Below are positions 28,044 through 37,423 of a DNA stretch of 37,423 nt, piece after piece (position 1 is the first letter of the stretch; every line of letters begins with the position of its first letter). Source of the DNA: Chara braunii (Eukaryota; Streptophyta; Charophyceae; Charales; Characeae); contig BFEA01000725.1 of the NCBI GenBank assembly GCA_003427395.1, forward strand, positions 409,944-447,366, read 5' to 3'. The notes under the pieces were generated by a model, which was given only the letters and a program-made list of their open reading frames with translations, searched no databases and had not been told where the DNA came from. The position numbers and the translations under genes were made by a program.

Positions 28044-28973
28044 CTGGCCCGCCCTAGGAGGCAGGGAGTTCCTAGGTACTTCCCAGGCCCTTCACGTGCA
28101 GTTCAGGAGGCAGGAGGTAGACTTCAGGATTCGGCAGCAGCACTCTGGAGGAGCGCTGCAGGAGTAGTAGTGGCGCTAGCAGTAGTCTTCTGCGCTGGGC
28201 GCTAGTAGCGTTAGCAGTAGTCTTCAGCGGTGGGCGCCATAGGAGCTAGAGCAGTAGTAGAGAGAGAGAGAGAGATTCGGCAGAGGCCAGGGAGACTTAC
28301 CTGCAGCGCCATTGCTCCAACTTCGTCTTCGAGGTACCTGCAGCACAGCGCCAACTTCACAGGTTAGTACCTGGCATATGAGAGAGAGAGAGTTCTTCTT
28401 CTTCCTCTTCTCAGTCCACCATCTCCATCTCACCCTCTCGCTACCTGACTTCACTGCATCAGCAGACTATGAGAGAGAGAGAGCTTGGTGACATTTGGAT
28501 CCAGACTCGACATTGGACTANAGACATTTTGACGAGGGATNATTTGGGACTTGTAACGAAGACTTGGTGTTGACGACTTTCCCATCTCCCCCCTCCTCTT
28601 CTCCGTCTGTTTCCCTCCTCTTCGTTTGTGCATGATCTGGACCTGGCACCTTCTTCCTGTTTATAGCGCCAAGATCCCTTCACACTTTGTGATGAGAATG
28701 CTGTATGTTGGGTCTGCGTTGCAACATTGATTGGGCTAGTCATTGGTATTCTAGCATTCTGCTACACTATCTTGCACTATGTGATAGAGGTCAGTCTCAG
28801 TCAGGTCAGGACTTGTATCTAAGTCTTCCCTGCGTTATAAAGCACCATTTTGTATGCATCGGAATGCACATTGCTTGTCGAGATTCCACTTGCACTGCAT
28901 TGTCCATTCAGTCCTTCTCATCACATTGCGGATGCTCGGTTTATATGTACATCGCCCAACTGGGCATGTAACA

Positions 28974-30369
28974 GTAAAGCCTGCTCGGAGGGCACCTAAA
29001 GCGGTGTTGAAAGCAACAATTTTTGTAATTGCAGAAGGTTTTCAGGTGGCGTTGTTGGCTCTGGGTGCCGGAGGATTAACCGCNCGGATTCTGCAACTGA
29101 TGATCTTGGCAGTGCTGACTGTAGTGGACGGGGGCCTCCCTCCCCTCGTGATGACCTTCAACATTCCGGACTGATCATGTTGGTGCTGGTGATATTCCAA
29201 TACAAGCCATTATCCAGGCATCCATTAACCACTGGGGGCCACCAGGGGTCTGACGGTCCTTCCTCAACCAGGGCAGGACGCGCTGATTTAATTGCTGCAA
29301 GATCGCCCATCTTCCAGGCTCAACAGGTTAGCCGTGAATGTAAAGGCTTGTGCTTGGGGATAGTAGCCGCCAAGAATTGTTGTCCAATCTCAGGGCCAAA
29401 AACTCCCTTCCACAGTCCACCTCCATATCNTGTCCAACCATCTCCAGGTGAGGACCGCCCCTGGACATTGAAGACAGATGTGCTCGACGGTTTCTAGGAT
29501 TTCTGGGAAGGGTAGGCTTGCAGACAGCACTTACACTACAGGGCGGCGACGCCTTTCTGCTCAAGCCTGGCGAGGTCGATCAGTCAGTCGTTTGTTAGCA
29601 GACAATGGTGTGCAATCCGCCCAATTGCAAAGATGAGGTTTTGGCAGGACTTTTGAACCAACTTACAGGCTTAAAGGAGGTTCCTGTCTATGTTAACTTT
29701 GCGAGGCATAGGCCTCGATAAGCCTTACTGGGCCCCTATTTGCAACAAGTCGGCCGCCCTAAGTGAAGGCAGGCTCGACAGACGACAAGAGGCCTACTTT
29801 GGACTACTTCGCAACTGGGGAAAATTCAGGCAGTTGCGCANCGCCAGTTGGTTGAAGGCGCCCAGGCCCTGGCCTCCTTTTTCAAATGTATCTAAGTCGG
29901 GCCCTGGGCGAGATACGCAGCATAGACCCAACTCAGACAGCGGGCAGTTGGGCACGGGTAACTGTCGGTGGCCCTGGGCCTGATTCGTTTGGCCTTAGGC
30001 TCAGCCTCCCTGGGCCTACCGGAAGCTTCTGGGCAGAGGCCCAGCGCAGCCAGGCTGCACGCAAGCAGGCTGGCCACTTCCATTTAGGAAAGGGCCAGCC
30101 CACGCATTTGGCATTCNGGCACTGGCTGCTTTGTGCGCAAGCGCTGCTGCACTATCGCTGGCCAGGCTCACGCGCTCACGGACGAGCTGGAAGGAGCAGG
30201 CAGCCATAGCCGAGCTGCGCTGCTGTAAGCTGGACGTGGCGCATGGTGGTCCTTGGGTGCATGTGGCATCTGTGAGTTGAGGAACAAGGTTGTGAGTGAT
30301 ACGAGNGACATACCTGGTGCTTGAGGCGACAACGTTGTCTGAGATCTGCTCGTACTTCGGGGAGCTGTT
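28974..30369. other. Anonymous GC-rich stretch, possibly decayed repeats
   Basis: After the element 3 LTR there is no recognisable gene. The sequence has moderate GC and several Ns. Many GGCCC/GGGCC and CAGGC motifs occur between 29700 and 30200. Open frames are short and lack family motifs. Confidence 0.4.
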
Positions 30370-30637
30370 GATGTCATCAGCGGCATCGTAGATAGTAGGC
30401 TAGATAGGATCTGCCATCTGTAGTCTGGGCGCCGAGCGCCAGATAGGATANCGACATTGGTTCTTCGTTGATGATGATGAGACTATTCCAGCATTGTCAA
30501 TTATGAGCTTTTGCTGTGTTCTTATTTGGTGAAACTCGTGATGCAATTCTGCTATTGGTTCAAGGTCACGACTATCTGGTCTCATGTGTATGATGCTGTT
30601 TGATTTCTGAAGTTCGCTATCGCTCAGCTTCCTTGCA
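30370..30637 (+). mobile_element. LTR fragment, element-2 family, inverted copy
   Basis: About 240 bp from 30400 onward are the reverse complement of 16963-17214. The end is CCTTGCA at 30637, followed by ATT and a PBS-like motif, so this is the 3' end of a 5' LTR in plus orientation. The left limit is uncertain, with weak similarity starting near 30360. Confidence 0.65.
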
Positions 30638-30640
30638 ATT

Positions 30641-30650
30641 TGGTATCGGA
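30641..30650 (+). other. Primer-binding site, tRNA-iMet type
   Basis: TGGTATCGGA lies three bases after the LTR CA end and differs at one base from TGGTATCAGA, the start of the plant initiator-Met tRNA PBS. It supports the LTR boundary call and the plus orientation of this fragment. Confidence 0.6.
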
Positions 30651-31960
30651 CTTGTGGTTCGGTGCGCTAATTTGGCGCTTGTCTTCTGCCTAATGCGGCA
30701 CATGCACGCGGTGTGTGTGGTGAGCGACCGTGTCGTGGGATATGTNTAGTGAGGAGGGCGAAGATAAGCAGGCGACCCAAATGGAGAGGGGATCGCCAGG
30801 AAGGCTATGTGGTGTGATATTGGGTGTTNGCAGTGTGATGAGAACTATCCGATGCGTGTTTGGTGCTGAGGTGNAACGGCTGTGCAATGCTGGTTGTGCC
30901 GAAGCAGCGATTGGTCATCACAATCAACATGGGGCATCTGGTGAGAATATCTGTGGTTGGGGGCAGCTATTTTGAGGTACATTGCACCTAACCTTATCTA
31001 CCCTCTTCGNCACTTCTTACCGTGAGGATGTGTGTTTTGTCTTGAGAGTCCTCTCATGTGAGGAGTCGTGTGCGCTCAACCTTGAGAGTCGTCAGCCTTC
31101 ACGTGGAGCATCTGGAAGGACAGGGCGGTGCCATCTGAAGGGCCCTGGACGAAGCACTGGGTCACGGTCACCATGCCAACCCACCGGGAGTCTAGCACGC
31201 ATGCTTTGCTGCTTTGTCCTTCGTTTGCTCGCTGCGCTGTAGAGGGGTTCTGAGGGGCAGGCCAGCCCCATGGGATAGACGAGANCGGGCATCTATAAAT
31301 AAGCATCGGCGGGGTACCTTCGATTGGCTGTGATCGGCGTCCTGTCTGCAACGTTAAAAATTCCCGAGGACTTTGGGGGTCGTCCATATAAACGCCTCCC
31401 GATCAGCCAATCGGTCGGTATAAGGCTCGCTGCACGCGAGGATAAAAATTGTGCAGGGCTTGCCAGCTCAGCGCGACTCGGCCCACAGGGGTGGGCCGTG
31501 TGCACACCTTCAAACACGCACGCTATCTNGATCGCTCAGAGACGTTGACGATAAGAGACATTCAAGAAGAATTGAGGGAGGGGTAGATTCCAGATGATAA
31601 GTTTGGGCAAGATTCCACTCTGCAAACAGACCCAACAGATGATTCTATTTTTATTTTGATTAATTAGATGTACANCCATTAACATCTGACAGACAACATA
31701 GTTTAGAACTATTCTTTGTTCATTGTGCTTTCTATTTGCGAACTAGTCAAAGTCAAAATAGTTCNTTTGTAGGAATCTCAACTTACCTGTTGGACCCAAA
31801 TGTATCTTCTCTGACATAGCCACCGATTNGTTCAACTCGGTTTGTGCATGACGTTGCGGTAGGCATCAATAGTGTGTCCTANTGCAGACGGTGTGCAGTA
31901 CTGTAGCTTATGAGTGACAGGGAGGTCCCACAACCAGACAATAGCCTCTTGCGATTGGCT
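30651..31960 (+). mobile_element. 5' leader of element-2 family, inverted copy
   Basis: This is non-coding DNA matching the reverse complement of 21940-23215 along its length. It includes a TATA-like TATAAATA (31294-31301) and the block just before gag ATG in element 2 (31900-31950). It carries an insertion of roughly 35-45 bp near 31380-31420 relative to the other copy. The similarity ends before any gag codon, and duplicated segment copy 2 begins within the next 100 bp. Confidence 0.65.
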
Positions 31961-32832
31961 AGACGCCCGATAGCCCACTTGGCATTAGGACCAGAGGGCG
32001 ATAGGTTACTGTTCCGCCAGCAAAGGGAGAGGCAGCAGCAGCTCCCTTCAACCGATAGGATAATAGTAATAATTAGTAATAGTAAAAGTAAAGAAAGGAA
32101 CGAAAAACGTAACGACAAGATGACTAGTGGCCGTCAGATTCCCCCAAATTAAGGCTGGCAGTTCAGTCGCACGAATTATCCCTATCAAGTCCTTGCACCT
32201 GGCCTGGATCATAACCATCAGGACCAGACGGTCCCTTCAACTCCAAGCAGGCCAGGTTACCTGATAGCGACTGCGGCCCAGGAATTGAACCGCTGCCCAC
32301 CCCTGAATTAAAGCAGGAGCTCAGGCCATTGCTTTGGCTTGACGGTTAACTTTTATTTTCTTTTCCATATTTTCTTTCTCTTTTCACTTCCCTCTTCTAG
32401 GTCCTTCTCTACCCGACAGCGACATCTATCCCGTGCACCTAACCCATAACCTGGTTAGACGGCGTTCGGCGCGCAGTAGAAAAGACTGCGCCGGTCCCTC
32501 TACCTTCGCGTCCCTGGGCGAACCCGGCGGCTACCACGGCCACAGGCTGGTAGTGCTCTGCTGTACAGCAGGGCGCCGAGCCTGCGTGGACCAAAGGAAA
32601 GTCCAGTGGCGCACCCTTTTGTCAGGACAGACGCCAAACGGACCGGTCCTTACCGAAGTTCAGCTCAGGTGCCAGGCCTGTAGAGGTCCGGGACACGCCT
32701 AAGGCAGCGAAGGTAGGGACAGGGAACTGGTACTGGGTAGGAATCTGGCACCCACGAGGGCCGGGACACCGCGCCCTCCGACAGCGCGACTGCTGCACCG
32801 CGTGCTGGCGCCTCCCTGCTCTGGCGCCAGCT

Positions 32833-33005
32833 GTCTTCCTAGTTGCTGACCTGGCGCAGGCCACACTGTCTTCCTAGTTGCTGACGTGGCGCATGCCACA
32901 CTGTCTTCCTACTTGCTGACGTGGCGCATGCCACACTGTCTTCCTACTTGCTGACGTGGCGCATGCCACTGTCTTCTTACTTGCTGATGTGGCGCATGCC
33001 ACACT
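32833..33005. repeat. 35-bp TGACGTGGC array, copy 2
   Basis: Identical in unit order to 12235-12407, including the 33-bp fourth unit and the variants of the first and last units. Confidence 0.8.
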
Positions 33006-33951
33006 GTCTTCATTGCTGATTGGGGACGCGACAAGGAGGGAGATCGGGATCTGTGGATTGACAGAGAGAGAGAGAGAGGAGACTTAGCTGTTGCTGGTGC
33101 CGACATTGCGCGCTGTTCTGACGTCTTCATGGGAGAACTGTGCCTACATGGCACTCCGTTCTGATGAGACCTTGTCAGGCTCGTTCTGGGACACTGTTTG
33201 CTGACGTGGAGGAGGGGAAAAACCCGAAGAAGGAGAGGGGAACGACGGGCTTCTATCTACGTGGACACTGATAGATACTTTCTCTTCGACCCTCTAAGTC
33301 TATTCTCCCCCTCCCCTCCTTCATCCTCTGGTTACGAAACACTGTATCACAGATCACATTTCATGATTATTGGGAACATTGATCAGCGCTGAGTTATCTT
33401 GTATTGTCGACACCTGACGAGTTGCTTCCAGACTGGTTCATTACACAAGCTTATATGTTAATCTTTTGAAGCAGANGGTTTTGACTGGAAACAAAAAGGT
33501 CAGTGGCTCGGCCCCAAGAGGTCTAAATTTTTAACAGCAAATGTGAATGGCCTCGGAAAAGGTCACACCTANTAAGGGCCTGTGACCTTATGTGCTGCAC
33601 TGTGATTTGAACTGCCCCTACAGGTGCAGTATGCTCATTCACCAGGCCACCAGTGCACAGAAAAACTCTTGAATNNTTGAGTTAAATGACAGAGATGGAT
33701 AAATCATGCAAGCAATTTGCTCGGAATTGGTTCACACAATTGCAATTTGTGTATACTCAACCCTCCAGCAAAGTTCACAACACATCCACTATCCCTCCCT
33801 TATACAGTATGTACAACTTCCTTGTGCCTGAAATCCAGCTTGGCCGAGCTTCAAATGTCAAACAGACATTAGACATGTAACAAGACAAGTTATTACTTCG
33901 AAGACCCTCTTGCTTCAACTGGCGGTCTTGCACAGCCTGAGCTTGGGGGAG

Positions 33952-33959
33952 TATATATA
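33952..33959 (+). promoter_or_regulatory. TATA box of KYDG gene, copy 2
   Basis: TATATATA at the same distance (194 bases) from the ATG as in copy 1, within identical flanking sequence. Confidence 0.55.
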
Positions 33960-34152
33960 CCTGCAATGCTGCACAAAACAGCAGCGACCTCACCAGTTCG
34001 CCAGGGATTGGCAGCGTAACGCATTTAGCGTTTGCCTTCCGTGCTGCAATAAGCTGACATCCACCTCAGCTGCTGCAACCAGAACTAGGGTGCGGAGCGG
34101 ATCTCCTTCTCTTTACTGCACATTTCCTACTCAGCTAGGTTGAGAAGCCATC

Positions 34153-35196
34153 ATGGCAGTCCTCAGGAGGGAAGCCAGATTGATGGGATCAGCCATAGGA
34201 TGTCTTGGAATAATTCTCCTTGGTTTTCTCATTCAGTCCCTTGCGGTCCCTACAGGTGAGAGCACCTCCTTATCAAAGACGAGTACGGTTGCTAGGAATG
34301 CAGAAGCTGAAACTGACATTGTTAGCAGGGGTCTCGGAGAGGAAGCCTATGATGATGGCGATAAAACACATTACAAGTTTGACAAGTATGATCACTATGA
34401 TAAGTATCACATGAGGCATGGTAAGTATTATGGTCAGTATTATGGTAAGCATGATGGTAAGTATGATGGTCAGTATTATGGTAAGTATGATGGTCGGTTT
34501 GATGGTAAGTATGATGGAAAGTATGATGGGAAGTATGATGGTAAATATTATGGTACATATGATGGTAANTATGGTAAGTNTGATGGTAAGTATGATGGTC
34601 AGTATAATGGCAAGTATGATGGCAAGTATGACGGCAAGTACGATGGAAAGTATGATGGCAAGTATGATGGCAAGTATGACGGCAAGTATGGTGGCAAGTA
34701 TGATGGTAAGTATGATGGTCAATATTATGGTAAGTATGATGGTCAGTTTGATGGTAAGTATGATGGAAAGTATGATGGGAAGTATGATGGAAAGTATGAT
34801 GGTAAATATTATGGTACATATGATGGTAAGTATGGTAAGTACGCTAAGTATGATGGTCAGTATTATGGCAAGTATGATGGTAAGTATGACGGCAAGTANG
34901 ATGGAAAGTATGATGGCAAGTATGNNGGCAAGTATGATGGCAAGTATGATGGCAAGTATGATGGTAAGTATGATGGTCAGTTTGATGGTAAGTATGATGG
35001 AAAGTATGATGGGAAGTATGATGGTAAATATTATGGTACATATGATGGTAAGTATGGTAAGTATGGNAAGTATGATGGTCAGTATTATGGCAAGTATGAT
35101 GGAAAGTATGATGGAAAGTATGATGGCAAGTACGATGACAAGTATGATGGAAAGTATGATGGAAAGTATGATGGCAAGCATGATGGCAAGTATTAG
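34153..35196 (+). CDS. Secreted KYDG-repeat protein, copy 2
   Basis: This 347-residue frame has the same signal peptide, linker and repeat order as copy 1. It is eight residues shorter, having fewer KHDG units before the stop, and differs by single residues in the array (for example KYDG for the KYEG and KYDV variants of copy 1). Five codons contain N, most of them in the last third. The TAG at 35194-35196 is shared with copy 1. If both loci are real, the pair is a very recent duplication in which only the array has changed length. Confidence 0.7.
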   Translation: MAVLRREARLMGSAIGCLGIILLGFLIQSLAVPTGESTSLSKTSTVARNAEAETDIVSRGLGEEAYDDGDKTHYKFDKYDHYDKYHMRHGKYYGQYYGKHDGKYDGQYYGKYDGRFDGKYDGKYDGKYDGKYYGTYDGXYGKXDGKYDGQYNGKYDGKYDGKYDGKYDGKYDGKYDGKYGGKYDGKYDGQYYGKYDGQFDGKYDGKYDGKYDGKYDGKYYGTYDGKYGKYAKYDGQYYGKYDGKYDGKXDGKYDGKYXGKYDGKYDGKYDGKYDGQFDGKYDGKYDGKYDGKYYGTYDGKYGKYXKYDGQYYGKYDGKYDGKYDGKYDDKYDGKYDGKYDGKHDGKY

Positions 35197-35469
35197 ATTA
35201 ACGACTATGACAAGTATGGCCAGAAGGATGAGAGGAAGGGTTATTACTACAAGCACTATGGCGACAAGCAGGATTANAGGGGNTATGGCAAGAAGTGGGC
35301 TGANAAGGGGAATGCTGATCAGCAGCACAACAGCCAGCAGGACGATCAAAAGAAGTATGGTGACAAGAGCTATGACGAGAAGTANAAGCTCCAAATTGCG
35401 GTGATTAAGAGTATGAGGGTAAGAAATTTGAACTGTGACAAGAGGACGCAGAAGAGCAACAATATGTAG
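35197..35469 (+). pseudogene. Former C-terminal region of KYDG protein, copy 2
   Basis: The frame continues past the shared TAG with the same Asp/Tyr/Lys-rich residues as copy 1 and ends at TAG 35467-35469. The position of the second stop of copy 1 reads TAN here, so its state is undefined. Another codon, TAN near 35384, is also ambiguous. Confidence 0.5.
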
Positions 35470-36694
35470 AGTGAAAAGTCTGATTGCATTAACACATTGA
35501 GCGAGGCTTTACTTTCACAGAGGATGCGAAGTGTACGGGAGTTGGCACGACAATGACATCAGGATGATGGCCAAGCTTTTTCTTGCAGCTTTTACATGGT
35601 AGTGGAGCAGGGATCATCGGCAAAGTCACCAGATGGAAACTGGTCTAAACAGACGAATAAGAGTTTGATTTGCTCATTCCTTTTGGTGCAGGGGTAATTT
35701 TGAATAACTGTCCAAAGCAAGCATTTCAAAAATATGGATTCTGTTTCGCTTCGTCTATTCTGGCAACTACCAGTGAGTGTGGGNGGTTTCTACCTTCTCA
35801 TGAAACAACTTCATTGCAGTCAANCTTATGGCTTTAGCTGTGCTTCGTGATGCAACTGATGTTGTTCTCCATGGCGGCTAGTTGACTAGAAAACCTTATG
35901 ACAGGGTTTATCTGAGTACAGTTCACAAGGAGACCAGTCAAATTATGTCACGGACCAGATTTTGAATTGTGCTTTTCGTTTTGAAACCAGCACGACCCCA
36001 CCAAGCTGGCTGCAGGGGNCAGGGGCCTGTNTTCATGCCCCATTCGGGGACTGACTCTGGGAGAGGCTCGTTAATGTGCTTCAATTCTTCTTGATAATTT
36101 ATAACTGGNCACTGTTGAAAGCCTAGCACTCGCTCGTAAACAACCTTGTGATGATGTATGCTTCNCCTCCTGAGTTATCCCCCTTTTTGTTTTTTGTTGC
36201 TGCCATAAATAAAACAAATGACCTTCCGTAAAGGAAGTAATCAAGGTGCCCACCAAGGTCTCTCAGCCATAATGGCCAGAAGCGTCAGAGTGAGTACAAT
36301 CTGTAATTTNTTGACTTGTCTTNGGAATAGGAGGCGGACGGATGCTTCCCAGAATGGATATGGACTATTATGGAGGCAGGGCCACAAGGACCTGGTTAAA
36401 ACTAAAGAAAAGAAATAACTACGCCCAGGTGTGGTGTGGAGGTTCGAATTCGCAGGAATAGCAGTACACCGCAAGTTCGGGCCGAGAGCAGTTTGAAACT
36501 GCAAAATAAACACGTACCTTTGCAGTTGTACCCGGTTGGTACTTTGTAATTGGCAAAATCAGGCGATTATGTTGCTTTTTTTATTCTTCTTTTTTTCTTC
36601 TTTTTTTCACACCCGCGCCTGGGCCACGACGAAGACGCACGTGGCCGTATTTCGTGCGTAGTGCATGGGACTCCTCACCATCCCGCAAGGGACC

Positions 36695-36887
36695 GAGATG
36701 TCTAGGCCATGCTTGTGGCTGGGCCACGGCCGGGATGTCTAGGCCACACCCGTGGCTGGGCCCTGGCCGAGATGTCTAGGCCACACTCGTGGCTGGTCCA
36801 CGACCGAGATGTCTAGGCCACGCCCGAGATGTCTAGGCCACGCCCATGGCTGGGCCGCAGCCGAGATATCTACGCCACACTCACAGG
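36695..36887. repeat. 37-bp tandem repeat, copy 2
   Basis: Same array as 16121-16313, with the same truncated unit. Confidence 0.9.
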
Positions 36888-37423
36888 AAATGACTGGTAC
36901 TGGTACTGGTACCTCCCGTTGTGGCGAATTGTTAAACTGGCATGCCGTCGAAGGCATCATTTGCTGTTTTTTTTGCAGTTTCGAGCTGCTGTCAGCCCGA
37001 ATTTGCAGTGTACTGTTATTTCTGCAAATTCGGAGCTCTGCACCGGTCACAGGCGCAGTTGTCTCAAAAAAAAAGGCCTTCTATGAGAAAGGAGGGTGAC
37101 AAAGGCAAGCTGATGGTTTCCACTCTCCTGAGCCCAGCTGCATAGGGGCCAAAATCATGTTAACCGCGGACCCAGACACCGGACACTTCCGGACTGTCTT
37201 CCGGACCAGTCTCTGGACTGATCCGGACATCACCAGACACCGGACATCACCGGACACCGGACAGTCCTGACCGGTCCCCGGGGTGCAAAAATGTCCAGAC
37301 CCAAAAAAAAAAAAAACGGGGCGGGGGGGTGGAGGACGAATATGTGGGGGAACGTCTGTTCCGAAAACTTCCGATCAGATCATCAGACGACCTTTTTTTT
37401 TTTTCGGTTCGTTTTGCTGATTG

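Larger units (their letters stand above)
27644..28973 (+). mobile_element. 3' LTR of element 3 (1330 bp)
   Basis: The LTR starts TGTTACATGC directly after the polypurine tract and ends GCATGTAACA, a perfect 10-base terminal inverted repeat. Inside are two 46-bp repeats (27727-27818), a TATA box at 28035-28043 and three GA tracts (28259-28275, 28381-28392, 28471-28483). Transcription would begin near 28065-28070. The 5' LTR is missing, so no age estimate from LTR divergence is possible. The following bases, GTAAA, are a candidate target duplication with no partner in view. Confidence 0.9.
32050..37423. repeat. Segmental duplication, copy 2 (runs off window)
   Basis: This is the direct repeat of 11450-16849. 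The left junction lies in AGTAATAATTAGTAATAG-type AT-rich sequence. The copy is cut by the window end, so its right boundary is unknown. It has additional Ns inside the KYDG array (34899, 34925-34926, 35067) and resolves several Ns of copy 1 near 11575-11910. Confidence 0.9.

Noticed and set aside
11450-37423. The 5.4-kb direct repeats as LTRs of a giant element
   Set aside because: They contain their own promoter and gene, have no TG...CA ends at the left junctions, and no PBS or polypurine tract adjoins them.

Overview
The window is eukaryotic, repeat-rich DNA from an intergenic, retrotransposon-dominated region. It contains several decayed Ty3/gypsy LTR retrotransposons, microsatellites and two near-identical copies of a segment with one non-transposon gene. 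Primer-binding sites resembling plant tRNA-Asp and tRNA-iMet types, a chromodomain-bearing chromovirus polyprotein, TATA-type promoters and scattered single Ns all fit a draft assembly of a large plant-lineage genome. My impression from the Gag style is a streptophyte alga such as Chara, but nothing in the window proves the species. There is no bacterial gene, CRISPR array, rRNA or complete tRNA gene.

Layout. (1) 1-282: TCTA microsatellite and a GC-rich TGCGCA array. (2) About 285-5699, minus strand: a broken gypsy-type element. Reading from high to low coordinates it has a tRNA-Asp-like PBS (5682-5699), a series of short ORFs of two unrecognised domain families (here 'A' and 'B'), Gag capsid, CCHC nucleocapsid, aspartic protease, and the start of a reverse transcriptase cut off at the TGCGCA array. 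A putative LTR lies at about 5704-6170. More A and B ORFs lie on its far side (6195-7735), so the LTR may be shared by two element bodies. (3) 7740-11450: mostly anonymous DNA with one degenerate Gag-like reading frame (9981-10718, minus). (4) About 11450-16962: segment copy 1, carrying a TATA promoter and a gene for a secreted protein made of KYDG-type tetrapeptides. (5) 16963-23215, minus: gypsy element 2 (short LTR, pol, gag, long 5' leader), with catalytic residues lost in protease, RT and integrase. (6) 23493-28973, plus: gypsy element 3, a chromovirus with gag-pol, chromodomain, polypurine tract and a well-bounded 1330-bp 3' LTR. (7) 30370-31960, plus: LTR end, PBS and leader of the element-2 family, inverted relative to element 2. 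(8) About 32050 to the window end: segment copy 2, nearly identical to copy 1 and sharing many of its N positions.

How it fits together. The retroelements follow standard gag-protease-RT-RNase H-integrase logic, and every one is inactivated by stops, frameshifts or deletions. The two items that do not reduce to ordinary transposon debris are the A/B ORF cassette upstream of gag in element 1 (seven ORFs, several with touching or overlapping stop and start codons) and the duplicated KYDG gene. The KYDG array also holds about 15 sense-strand matches to the 5' splice-site consensus. All similarity statements are by eye; no database search was possible.
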